Source of the DNA: Paralcaligenes ureilyticus
Lineage (GTDB): Bacteria; Pseudomonadota; Gammaproteobacteria; Burkholderiales; Burkholderiaceae_B
Assembly: GCF_004346225.1 (NCBI RefSeq)
Contig: NZ_SMAJ01000017.1
Span: 1 to 64,000, forward strand
Length of the DNA: 64,000 bases
Direction: 5' to 3'
Shown here: positions 18,094 through 26,453 of the stretch, piece after piece
Numbering within the stretch: the stretch's first letter is position 1
Layout: the number at the start of each line of letters is the position of its first letter
Notes under the pieces: generated by a model
Told to the model about the DNA's origin: nothing
Database searches by the model: none
Seen by the model: the letters and a program-made list of their open reading frames with translations, nothing else
Program-made: the position numbers and the translations under genes

Positions 18094-19776
18094 ATGAACC
18101 GTCTGCTTACACGCTATACCGCTTTTTATCTGGCCATATTCGGAACACTGATTACCGCGTTTCTGACGCTGGCCGCCAGCGGCTGGTGGTTGATACCCAC
18201 CGCCGTATTCGCGGCTCTCACCGCACTGGGCATCACCGACCTCAGGCAAACTCACCACGCCATCCGCCGCAATTATCCAGTCATAGGCAATCTGCGCTTC
18301 ATCTTTGAGGCGATTCGCCCCGAAATCCGCCAATACTTCCTGGAAGACGATACCCAGCAATTGCCATTTTCACGCGCGGACCGCTCGCTGGTGTATCAAC
18401 GGGCCAAACAGCAGGTCGACAAACGCCCCTTTGGCACCCAACGCGACGTGTACGGTACAGACTACGAATGGATCAACCACTCCATGGATCCGGCGCATCC
18501 CGAGAACAGCGACTTCCGCATCACGGTTGGCGGCCCCGATTGCGCCCAACCCGTTTCCCTCTCGGTACTGAATATCTCGGCCATGAGCTTTGGCGCCTTG
18601 TCGGCCAACGCCGTCATGGCGCTGAACAAAGGTGCTTTGCTGGGCAATTTTGCTCACGACACCGGTGAGGGCGGCGTCAGCCGCTACCACATTGCCCACG
18701 GCGGCGGGCTGATCTGGAATATCGGCTCAGGGTATTTCGGTTGCCGCGACGAGCACGGCCAATTTTCGGAACAGGCCTTTGCCGAGCGCGCCACGCAAGA
18801 CAATATCAAAATGATTGAAATCAAACTGTCGCAAGGCGCCAAACCCGGGCATGGCGGCATTTTGCCCGGAGCCAAAGTAACACCCGAGATCGCTGCCGCC
18901 CGAGGCGTCGCTGCCTGGCAGGACTGCAACTCTCCAGCCAAACACAGCGCCTTTAGCACGCCTATCGAGCTCATGGAATTTATCGCGCGCCTGCGCACTC
19001 TCTGTGGCGGCAAGCCCGTTGGATTCAAACTGTGCGTAGGCCACCCGTGGGAATGGTTCGCTATTGCCAAGGCGATGCTCAAGACAGGCATTACCCCCGA
19101 CTTTATCGTGGTCGACGGCGCCGAAGGCGGCACGGGCGCCGCCCCCATCGAATTTGTCGACCATGTGGGAACGCCTCTGCGCGAAGGCCTGCGCCTGGTA
19201 CACAATACCTTGGTCGGCATCGGCCTGCGCGAACGTATCAAGCTAGGGGCTTCGGGCAAGATCATCAGTGCCTTCGACATGGCACGCACCATGGCCATGG
19301 GCGCCGACTGGTGCAACAGCGCACGCGCGTTCATGTTTGCCATCGGCTGCATCCAGGCCCAGACTTGCCACACGGGCAACTGCCCCACCGGTGTGACGAC
19401 TCAAGACCCGAAGCGACAAGAAGCCCTGGTGGTCACCGATAAATCGGTGCGCGTCGCCCACTTTCATGAAAATACATTAAAAGCGCTCGGCGAACTGCTG
19501 GGCGCGGCCGGCCTGGAACACCCCTGCGACCTGCGCCCCCACCACATTGCCCGGCGCATAGCCAGCGGCGAAGTGCGTGTGCTCTCCGCCTTGTTCCCCG
19601 ATCTTGAAAAAGGCGAATTGCTAAAGGGCAAATTCAGGCAAACGATATTCAGGGTAGCGTGGCCCATGGCCCAGGCCGAATCCTTTGCGCCCACCTACAG
19701 CCTAAGCGCCGCGTTGTCGGGCAACGCCGCCGCACCTGTCCCAAACAATACAGAGGCGATCGAAGAGCCTGCGTAA
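18094..19776 (+). CDS. GltB-like FMN-binding glutamate synthase family protein
   Basis: 560 aa from the ATG at 18094 (AGGA 7 bp upstream; an in-frame ATG at 18067 is less well placed). Two N-terminal hydrophobic helices (about 8-50) anchor a large domain like the central/FMN part of GltB: LSVLNISAMSFGALSANAV, VDGAEGGTGAAP, and the Fe-S-type cysteine motif CIQAQTCHTGNCPTGV. The amidotransferase domain of real GltB is missing. Such stand-alone proteins are widespread, but their reaction is not established. Confidence 0.85.
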   Translation: MNRLLTRYTAFYLAIFGTLITAFLTLAASGWWLIPTAVFAALTALGITDLRQTHHAIRRNYPVIGNLRFIFEAIRPEIRQYFLEDDTQQLPFSRADRSLVYQRAKQQVDKRPFGTQRDVYGTDYEWINHSMDPAHPENSDFRITVGGPDCAQPVSLSVLNISAMSFGALSANAVMALNKGALLGNFAHDTGEGGVSRYHIAHGGGLIWNIGSGYFGCRDEHGQFSEQAFAERATQDNIKMIEIKLSQGAKPGHGGILPGAKVTPEIAAARGVAAWQDCNSPAKHSAFSTPIELMEFIARLRTLCGGKPVGFKLCVGHPWEWFAIAKAMLKTGITPDFIVVDGAEGGTGAAPIEFVDHVGTPLREGLRLVHNTLVGIGLRERIKLGASGKIISAFDMARTMAMGADWCNSARAFMFAIGCIQAQTCHTGNCPTGVTTQDPKRQEALVVTDKSVRVAHFHENTLKALGELLGAAGLEHPCDLRPHHIARRIASGEVRVLSALFPDLEKGELLKGKFRQTIFRVAWPMAQAESFAPTYSLSAALSGNAAAPVPNNTEAIEEPA

Positions 19777-19818
19777 CAGGCCGAGCGGTTTGCGCCACCT
19801 CTGGTGCCGCCTCGACCA

Positions 19819-19995
19819 CTAGCGCGAAATACGCTGCGTCCCGACTCCCGCATCTATTGTCCCGTAAAATTCGACCCCGGAACGCGGCGAGGCACTGGAT
19901 GTTCCATCCGCTGCGCTATCGGATGAAGAGGGCTGAATAGCGCAGGCGGTCAGCAACGCCAGCATCACTGATACACAAAATAGGATACGTTTCAT
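19819..19995 (-). CDS. Small lipoprotein with porin-like tail
   Basis: 58 aa. MKRILFCVSVMLALLTAC is a lipoprotein signal with the lipobox LLTAC; the mature form starts at Cys18. A Ser/Ala/Asp-rich linker follows, and then EFYGTIDAGVGTQRISR, which resembles the first strand of betaproteobacterial porins (compare VTVYGIVDAGIAST in the porin at 235-1335). It may be a real small lipoprotein or the remnant of a larger one. No homologue is recognised. Confidence 0.6.
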   Translation of the reverse strand: MKRILFCVSVMLALLTACAIQPSSSDSAADGTSSASPRSGVEFYGTIDAGVGTQRISR

Positions 19996-20060
19996 CGAAG
20001 CTCCAATAAGACTGTCGGCGGCTCTCCCAGGAGGGTTACAAAATTGGTATTTGCCCTGAG

Positions 20061-20210
20061 TTGTCAAGTTTTCTGATTAGGATTATCGTTGAATCACTGC
20101 CGCACTGGCAGTTCAACTATCGTCAACGATAGTGCATTTAACACTGCTTCCTGGCAGTGTTCACTGCCATCCCGGCAGTAGGGCCCTGCCAAAAGGCGGG
20201 GCCTTTAATA
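20061..20210 (+). ncRNA. Candidate small RNA or leader: hairpin cluster ending in a terminator
   Basis: The 347-bp gap between the lipoprotein gene and tRNA-Met holds, in order: a promoter-like TTGTCA (20061) with TATCGT 17 bp later; stem ACTGCC/GGCAGT (20096-20112); the near-palindrome ACTATCGTCAACGATAGT (20116-20133); stem ACACTGC/GCAGTGT (20141-20160); stem ACTGCC/GGCAGT (20163-20179); and a terminator GGCCCTGCC/GGCGGGGCC with TTTAAT (20182-20208). No ORF is evident. The function is unknown, and the region may instead be a repeat cluster. Confidence 0.4.
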
Positions 20211-20342
20211 TTCCACACCATCGTATAACAAATACCATCGGGCCGTGGTACGCAAGCCTGCCTGAATGGCATCGTCCTCCCCTGGCTCACCCTGCCTTGC
20301 TAGCACACGTGGTGAGTAAATTATGGTATAGTTTTGCGCTTT

Positions 20343-20419
20343 GGCGCATTAGCTCAGCCGGTTAGAGCGACGGAATCATAATCCGCAGGTCCCCTGTTCG
20401 AATCAGGGATGCGCCACCA
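20343..20419 (+). tRNA. tRNA-Met (anticodon CAT)
   Basis: 77 nt with encoded CCA. The acceptor stem GGCGCAT/ATGCGCC pairs and the anticodon loop ATCATAA gives CAT. It lacks the C1-A72 mismatch of the initiator. It is most likely elongator Met, but a lysidine-modified tRNA-Ile cannot be excluded by eye. A TATAGT box lies just upstream. Confidence 0.88.
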
Positions 20420-20452
20420 GAATTTTCTTATGCCGTACCAAGCAATTAATTT

Positions 20453-20486
20453 CGCCAACCTTTCCCAAGGTTGGCGTTTTTATTTC
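20453..20486 (+). terminator. Rho-independent terminator after tRNA-Met
   Basis: GCCAACC (20454-20460) pairs with GGTTGGC (20469-20475), followed by GTTTTTATTT. It ends the tRNA-Met transcript. Confidence 0.88.
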
Positions 20487-20530
20487 GCCGCTGATCCAGG
20501 CGGGAACAACCCGACATACCGAATTCTTAC

Positions 20531-21397
20531 CTATTTTGCATACGCAAATGGCTCGGGCTTCAGCGACCGGAGATAGGTTATCAATGCCTTCATATCCGAG
20601 TCATCAATATTCTGGTACCAGTCAAACGCCATGATGCGTTTCAGATGGGTGCCGCTCTTGTCGACTCCATCGCGAATTGCGCGCGCAATCTGTGCGTCAC
20701 TCCAGCTCTTGAGCCCGCTTTCATCGGGAGTCAGGTTGGGCGTAACCGCTTCGCCACCCGCCGGCCACTTGATTACCTGGCCGCCCGCCCCCAGACGCGC
20801 CGTAACCAGCATACCTTTGTTATTGCGCGGCGTGTGGCAGTCCATGCAGTGACCAATATTGGCGAGATATTCGCCATACTTCAGGGTATTTGTCGTTGCA
20901 GGCAAATCAACGTGCGCTACCGGCGGACCATAATTGGGAGGCAATGGTATGTTGTAACTTGATTTCTTTACCTGATGTTTTATGGCGGGCTGGGCTTTCA
21001 GGTAGGCAATAATGGCGGCCAGGTCCGAGTCGGACAGGTTTCGATAGAACGGAACGGGCATCGGCGGCCCGATCAGCGTTCCATCAGGCCGTATGCCTTC
21101 ACGAATCGCCTTGGCAAGTTGCGCATCGGTCCACTTGCCTATCCCCGTTTCGGGGTCCGGAGTAATGTTTGGCGCGTACGCCTTGAAAGCGGCATCATCA
21201 AAGAACATGCCGCCCGACAGGCCTTTATCGAACAGCGGCTGGCCTTTGTCGTCTCGCGCAATATGACAGTTGGCGCAAGCCACCACGCCTTCCATCAGGT
21301 ATTTTCCCCGCATCAGAAGCGCATCGTCCTGCGCCCAGCTCGCTGCGCCCTGGCCCGCCAACACAATGCACAAGGCGACCCGCAAGAATGTCCGCAA
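20531..21397 (-). CDS. Diheme c-type cytochrome (periplasmic)
   Basis: 288 aa. The TTG start at 21397 is preceded by AGGGAG. A signal peptide (LRVALCIVLAGQGAASWAQ) is followed by two cytochrome c domains with heme motifs CANCH (41-45) and CMDCH (near residue 185); candidate Met ligands follow each. It resembles the cytochrome subunits of membrane alcohol/aldehyde dehydrogenases, but no dehydrogenase gene is adjacent. It probably passes electrons from a periplasmic oxidation to the terminal oxidase. It precedes the cupin gene's end on the same strand. Confidence 0.9.
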   Translation of the reverse strand: MRTFLRVALCIVLAGQGAASWAQDDALLMRGKYLMEGVVACANCHIARDDKGQPLFDKGLSGGMFFDDAAFKAYAPNITPDPETGIGKWTDAQLAKAIREGIRPDGTLIGPPMPVPFYRNLSDSDLAAIIAYLKAQPAIKHQVKKSSYNIPLPPNYGPPVAHVDLPATTNTLKYGEYLANIGHCMDCHTPRNNKGMLVTARLGAGGQVIKWPAGGEAVTPNLTPDESGLKSWSDAQIARAIRDGVDKSGTHLKRIMAFDWYQNIDDSDMKALITYLRSLKPEPFAYAK

Positions 21398-21444
21398 TTT
21401 ATTTCTCCCTTATTGATTTGTCGAAAAAATCCAATGGCCTGGCG

Positions 21445-21888
21445 TCACGCCGACAGCGTAAGCCCGTAGCGCGTCATGACTTCGAGTAGTTTGACCTTGT
21501 CGGGTGGGCCGCCCGCGTCGATTACGGCCTTGATATCGCGAAAGTATTGCGGGCCGATGTCCGGCGTTTGCATAATCAGCGCCCGAGCGGTTTTGCCATG
21601 TGGATTGTTGAAAGCATGCACCGCGCCGCGCGGAGTGAACATAGAGTCCCCGGGCCCCAAGTCGCGGGTAGTTTCATTGACCGAATAACGCAACGTTCCG
21701 TCAAGCACATAGACGAACTCATCGTTATCCGCATGGCTGTGCGGCGGCGGCACATTCGCGTTGGGCGGCACAGTCAATTCGAAGGAACCCAGGCGACTGT
21801 GGCTGCCTGCGGCACAGCCGTCAAGCAAATAACGGATTTCCAACTGACCAAGCCGGATGACTTCCTGCTCGTCTGTAGAACTTTGCAT
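21445..21888 (-). CDS. Cupin-domain protein
   Basis: 147 aa from the ATG at 21888, preceded by AAGGAG. A single cupin barrel has metal-ligand motifs PPHSHADNDEFVYVLDG and GAVHAFNNPHG. Substrate and reaction are unknown; it may be a metal-dependent enzyme or a small-molecule binder. It lies 47 bp upstream of the diheme cytochrome gene on the same strand, possibly in one transcript. Confidence 0.85.
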   Translation of the reverse strand: MQSSTDEQEVIRLGQLEIRYLLDGCAAGSHSRLGSFELTVPPNANVPPPHSHADNDEFVYVLDGTLRYSVNETTRDLGPGDSMFTPRGAVHAFNNPHGKTARALIMQTPDIGPQYFRDIKAVIDAGGPPDKVKLLEVMTRYGLTLSA

Positions 21889-21950
21889 GGTGGGCTCCTT
21901 TCGGCACGACATTTTTGTTCAGGGTGATTCTAGGCTTTTCCTCCCGGACG

Positions 21951-22772
21951 TCAATGGTTAAAACGACCTAGGCTTGCTGCCGGTATGTCAATCGTTCCCT
22001 TCATGTACTGCACGGCCGAGCCGGAAACATAAACACGGTCGTCCGCCACACGGCACCTCAGCAACCCGCCGCGGCGCGACGCCTGCAACGCGACAAGATT
22101 CGCCTTCCCAAGCCTGTCGGCCCAAAACGGAGCAAGGCCCGCGTGTATGGAACCTGTGACCGGGTCTTCCTCCCCACCATTGGCCGGCCAAAAATAACGT
22201 GAAACGAAATCATGCTGCAGCCCCGGAGCCGTCACCACCACATCCAATGGACCCAGCTCCACCAGTTTCTGCAGTCGCGGCACGACATCCCTGACGTCTT
22301 GCTCTTTCTCATAAACCGCAAAATAGGCCTGCTGGTTTTTTAAAACCTCATGCGGCTGAATGGACAAGCCCTCAAGCAGGCTTGCCGGTGCCGTTTCCAA
22401 CCGTTCCGGGCTGCGCCGTGGAAAACTCATTTCTATCAACCCCCCGGCCAACTTGACAACCGACAGGCTGCCCACGGCCTTGGCGGAAAACTCAATGGCA
22501 GCGACATCTTTATTTTCGTTAAATATCACATACGCGCTGGCAAGCGTTGCGTGCCCGCAAAAATCAATTTCCTTGATTGGCGAGAACCACCGTATTTCGA
22601 ACACGGCCTGGCCGCCACGCACGAAAAATGCCGTTTCGGACACGTTGTTCTCAGTAGCTATCGACTGCATCACGGCGTCGGGCAACCACTTCTGAAGCGG
22701 CACGATGGCGGCATAATTGCCTTTAAAGACTTCATCGGTAAAGGCATCGATTTGATGAATGACAAGCTTCAT
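21951..22772 (-). CDS. PhzF-family isomerase-like protein
   Basis: 273 aa. It opens with QIDAFTDEVFKGNYAAIV and has the PhzF catalytic motif NNVSETAFF with Glu46. WFSPIKEIDFCGHATLASAYV and GGEEDPVTGSIHAGLAPFWA complete the two-domain diaminopimelate-epimerase-like fold. The founding member isomerises an intermediate of phenazine synthesis, but most members have unknown substrates and no phenazine genes are present. It diverges from panE. Confidence 0.9.
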   Translation of the reverse strand: MKLVIHQIDAFTDEVFKGNYAAIVPLQKWLPDAVMQSIATENNVSETAFFVRGGQAVFEIRWFSPIKEIDFCGHATLASAYVIFNENKDVAAIEFSAKAVGSLSVVKLAGGLIEMSFPRRSPERLETAPASLLEGLSIQPHEVLKNQQAYFAVYEKEQDVRDVVPRLQKLVELGPLDVVVTAPGLQHDFVSRYFWPANGGEEDPVTGSIHAGLAPFWADRLGKANLVALQASRRGGLLRCRVADDRVYVSGSAVQYMKGTIDIPAASLGRFNH

Positions 22773-22942
22773 TGAATCCTTCGGTTTAAAGTTCGATTTC
22801 CCTATGGGCCGGGATTTTTCGGAGCAGTCCGGCCAATCCCAAGAAGTGTAATATGAAGCACACCAAACCGATAGCGCTTCCCGGTTTTTACGGGGCGCTC
22901 AATTGCGGTAAAAATAGTCAATAATCAGGTAAAGGATAGATT

Positions 22943-23896
22943 GTGAAAATAGCGATGATGGGGTCTGGCGGAGTTGGCGGCTTTTTTGGCGGAAAACTCG
23001 CACAGGCAGGCTTTGACGTCAGTTTCATTGCTCGCGGCGCGCACCTGGCTGCAATGCGCGAACGCGGCCTGGTGATCGAAAACGAAACACAAGGCGAGAC
23101 TCGTTTGCCGAAAGTGCAGGCGACCGATGACCCAACGACATTGGGACAGGTTGATCTCGTGATTCTCTCGGTAAAGCTGTGGGATACCGAATCGGCGGCA
23201 CAATTGATCAAGCCGCTGGTGGGGCCGAACACCGGAATATTGTCGCTGCAAAACGGTGTCATCAAAGACGACATTTTGCGTCGCGCATATGGCACAGCGG
23301 CCATAATGGGCGGCGTGGCCTATGTGGGCGCCTATATTTCGAGGCCCGGCGCCATTCACCAGATAGGCACGATGCAGCGGATTGTGCTGGGCGAATATGA
23401 CGGCCACAAATCGGCCCGTGCCGAGTTTCTGCACAAAGCATTATTGCGTGCGGGAATTACCTCCGAGCTAAGCACGGATGTGCGCCGATCCATCTGGGAA
23501 AAATACGTTTTGCTGGTGGGGCTATCGGCTACGACCACATCAATGCGCTCGCCGCTCGGCCCCATTCTCGACAATACCCAAAGTCGCGCCTTCATGCTGC
23601 AGGTAATGCGTGAAGTTGTAGCGGTCGGCCGCGCTCATGGCGTCGCCCTGCCCGAAGGCTTCGCTGATGACCGTCTTGCCTTTGCCAGTACCTTGCCTGG
23701 CAATATGGACTCGTCGATGCACCACGACCTTAAAAGCGGCAACCCTCTGGAAGTGGATTGGCTAAGCGGCGGCGTGGTGCAACTCGGGCGCGAGAAAAAC
23801 ATACCGACGCCCGCCAACAGCGCAGTGTGCAATATTCTTGCCCTGTATGCGGCCGGCACCAAGAGAACACTGGATCACGCACAAGAAGCATCATGA
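22943..23896 (+). CDS. panE: 2-dehydropantoate 2-reductase family
   Basis: 317 aa from a GTG at 22943 (AAAGGA upstream). The N-terminal Rossmann motif GSGGVGGFFGGKLAQAG binds NADPH. Family blocks are VILSVKLWDTESAA, SLQNGVIKDD and the C-terminal SSMHHDLKSGNPLEVDWLSG. The reaction is reduction of ketopantoate to pantoate in CoA synthesis. Many genomes carry several paralogues with other 2-oxoacid substrates, so the role in pantothenate synthesis is likely but not certain. Confidence 0.88.
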   Translation: MKIAMMGSGGVGGFFGGKLAQAGFDVSFIARGAHLAAMRERGLVIENETQGETRLPKVQATDDPTTLGQVDLVILSVKLWDTESAAQLIKPLVGPNTGILSLQNGVIKDDILRRAYGTAAIMGGVAYVGAYISRPGAIHQIGTMQRIVLGEYDGHKSARAEFLHKALLRAGITSELSTDVRRSIWEKYVLLVGLSATTTSMRSPLGPILDNTQSRAFMLQVMREVVAVGRAHGVALPEGFADDRLAFASTLPGNMDSSMHHDLKSGNPLEVDWLSGGVVQLGREKNIPTPANSAVCNILALYAAGTKRTLDHAQEAS

Positions 23897-23929
23897 CCGA
23901 TGACCATTGGGCCCTGATGCCCTTGGCGC

Positions 23930-24634
23930 CTAAACCTTTACGCCCAGGTATTTTTCAATGACGCTGTTCTCATACTGGAGCTGTTCAGGGGTGCCCTCGT
24001 ACACCACGTGCCCATTATTGATAATGTAGCAACGATGCGCGAACGACAAGGCAGCGCGCACGTTTTGCTCGACAATCACAATCGTATGACCGTCGTCGGC
24101 CAGTTTGCGACACACCAGCATCAGGTCGCGCACGATAAGTGGAGCCAACCCTTCGAAAGGCTCGTCGAGCAAAATAAGGCCGGCGTTGCGTATCATGGCC
24201 CGGGCAATCGCCACCATTTGCTGCTCGCCACCCGACAGTTCCTTGCCACGATGCTTGCGCCGTTCGGCCAGCCGCGGAAAAGTTTCGTAGATGGCGTCGA
24301 GTGACATAGGATCCGGGGCCGACATGGCCGCCAACTGCAGATTCTCGTGCACACTGATGGAGCCGAATACACGCCGTTCTTCGGGTACCAGCTGTATGCC
24401 GCGCGCGGCCAGCTCGTGGGGCAGCATATGCTGCACTTCGACGCCTTTATGGCGAATAACCCCGCTCTTGGGCTTGACGACCCCCATCAAGGACTTGAGC
24501 GTGGTGCTTTTGCCCGCACCGTTGCGCCCCAGCAAAGCAATGACCTCGTTCTCTTCGACGCGCATCGACACATCAAAGAGAATATGGGAATCCCCGTAAT
24601 AACTATTGATCTTTTCAACTTCAAGCAGACTCAT
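23930..24634 (-). CDS. livF: LivF-type ABC ATPase, system 1
   Basis: 234 aa from the ATG at 24634, overlapping the end of the livMG gene by 14 bp. Walker A GRNGAGKSTT, Q-loop, signature LSGGEQQMVAIARAM and Walker B LILLDEPFEGLAP are complete. It is one of the two nucleotide-binding subunits of a branched-chain/hydrophobic amino acid or related importer. It is last in the operon binding protein-livH-livMG-livF. Confidence 0.95.
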   Translation of the reverse strand: MSLLEVEKINSYYGDSHILFDVSMRVEENEVIALLGRNGAGKSTTLKSLMGVVKPKSGVIRHKGVEVQHMLPHELAARGIQLVPEERRVFGSISVHENLQLAAMSAPDPMSLDAIYETFPRLAERRKHRGKELSGGEQQMVAIARAMIRNAGLILLDEPFEGLAPLIVRDLMLVCRKLADDGHTIVIVEQNVRAALSFAHRCYIINNGHVVYEGTPEQLQYENSVIEKYLGVKV

Positions 24635-26453
24635 GCTCGTCCATCCCTCCGAGATACGCTGCCTGTACAGCGGAATTGGCCCGAATTTCATCGGGAGTGC
24701 CTTCCGCCAGCTTGCGGCCTTCGTAAAGCACGGTAATGCGTTCGGCCAGCTCGAACATCGCGTCCATATCGTGCTCGACGATCACCATGCTGCGGCCCTT
24801 GCGTATTGATTTAAGCAACGCCACCACATGAACGCGCTCTTCCGGTCCCAGGCCAGCCAGTGGCTCGTCGAACAGCAGGACGTTCGCGCCAGTGGCAAGC
24901 GCCAGGCCAATTTCAAGGCGCCGCTTTTCGCCATAAGGCAGTTCAGACACAAGCGAATCCGCCCGATGCGACAAACCAACCAACGCGATGGCCGCATCAA
25001 CCTGCTCGGCCAAGCCTTCGACACGATGCAAGCCGCGCAGCATATCGGGCTTGAAGCGCCCACGACGCCGCGCCAACACGGGAATAATGGCGTTCTGACG
25101 AACCGTCAGGGCGTCGAACAACTGATTGATCTGATAGCTTTTACTCATGCCCAGCTGACACACCGCGGTCACACCTACCCCGGTGATCTCGTCGCCGCGC
25201 AGGAACACTTGCCCTGTCGTGGTTTGCAGCTCGCCCGCCAACATGCTGAAGAAGGTGGATTTTCCGGCACCGTTAGGGCCGATCACACCACGCAGCTCGC
25301 CTTCCCTCAACGAAAACGAAACATCGTTGACGGCAGCCAGGCCGCCATACTGCTTGCTGATGCCGCGCGCCTCGAGCACCGGCATATCGGCACCCAGGGA
25401 TTTGGCCGGAACAATGGCAAGGGGTGCACGTACAGGTTGTTCCGCGAGTACTTCTTCACGCTTGAACGTAAACCAGCGCCTGGCGCCGGCGATGAGCGCG
25501 CCCGCCACCCCGTGGCGAAATACGGTAACCAGTATGACGAAAATCACACCCAGAATCAATTTCCAGTACGCGCCCACACCCGCTATATTTTGCAAGCCTT
25601 CGTACAGGTACAACCAGATCGTAGCGCCCAGCAACGGCCCCAATAGCGTACCCGCGCCGCCCATGACCGTCTGGATGACCAGTTGCGCAGACGTATCCAG
25701 GGCAAAAGCGTCTGGGGGCATATAAGCCTGGAAAATGCCCAGCAAGCCACCTGCCAAACCGCCATAAGCGGCAGCAATCACAAAAACGCTAAGCTTGTAG
25801 TAGTTGATGGAGTGGCCCAGGGCAATGGTACGTTTTGGATTGCCGCGTATGGCCTTGAGCACAGCGCCAAATGGCGAACGCACAATACGGCGCGCGATGA
25901 GATAGCCCACATAAAAGAATATGGCCACGAAGCAATACATGGGCCAGCCACTGGATATATGCAAAGTGGTAAAGCCCAGATTGATAACCGGAGGCGGCAC
26001 GCCGGCGATTCCGTTTTCGCCGCCCGTATAACTTTTGAACGATGAGTTTTCAAGAAAGAAAAACATTTCGCCAAACGCCAGCGTACTCATGGCGAAATAA
26101 ATGCCTGTGCGACGAAGGGTGAGGTAGCCGATCACCACACCCGCCACAACCGCCACCAACGTACCAATAAGCAAGGCCAACAGCATGGGCACAGCCCCGC
26201 CGGTCAGCAGGTAAGCGGTGACAAACCCGCCCACACCGTAAAAAGCCGCCTGGCCAAACGATAGCAAGCCGGTATAGCCAAACAGCAGATCGAAACCCAG
26301 GCCGAACAAGCCCCAGATAAGAATGCGGGTCATGAGATCGGCGCCGATGCCTATGGAAGGCAGGACGAAAGGAGCGAAGATCAGGCAGATTCCAACCACC
26401 AGTTCGGGGATCTGCCGACGCAATAAAGCGCCCGGTCGATTGTGCGAAATCAT
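24621..26453 (-). CDS. LivM-LivG fusion: permease plus ATPase
   Basis: 610 aa. Residues about 1-310 are a LivM permease with 8-9 helices and the LivM/H loop. Residues about 350-610 are a LivG ATPase: Walker A GPNGAGKSTFFS, signature region LPYGEKRRLEIGLALA, Walker B VLLFDEPLAGLGP and H-loop VIVEHDMD. The fusion is continuous with no frameshift, and both halves look intact. Its start overlaps the livH stop by 4 bp. System 2 at 31-34 kb has the same two functions in separate genes. Confidence 0.95.
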   Translation of the reverse strand: MISHNRPGALLRRQIPELVVGICLIFAPFVLPSIGIGADLMTRILIWGLFGLGFDLLFGYTGLLSFGQAAFYGVGGFVTAYLLTGGAVPMLLALLIGTLVAVVAGVVIGYLTLRRTGIYFAMSTLAFGEMFFFLENSSFKSYTGGENGIAGVPPPVINLGFTTLHISSGWPMYCFVAIFFYVGYLIARRIVRSPFGAVLKAIRGNPKRTIALGHSINYYKLSVFVIAAAYGGLAGGLLGIFQAYMPPDAFALDTSAQLVIQTVMGGAGTLLGPLLGATIWLYLYEGLQNIAGVGAYWKLILGVIFVILVTVFRHGVAGALIAGARRWFTFKREEVLAEQPVRAPLAIVPAKSLGADMPVLEARGISKQYGGLAAVNDVSFSLREGELRGVIGPNGAGKSTFFSMLAGELQTTTGQVFLRGDEITGVGVTAVCQLGMSKSYQINQLFDALTVRQNAIIPVLARRRGRFKPDMLRGLHRVEGLAEQVDAAIALVGLSHRADSLVSELPYGEKRRLEIGLALATGANVLLFDEPLAGLGPEERVHVVALLKSIRKGRSMVIVEHDMDAMFELAERITVLYEGRKLAEGTPDEIRANSAVQAAYLGGMDEHESA

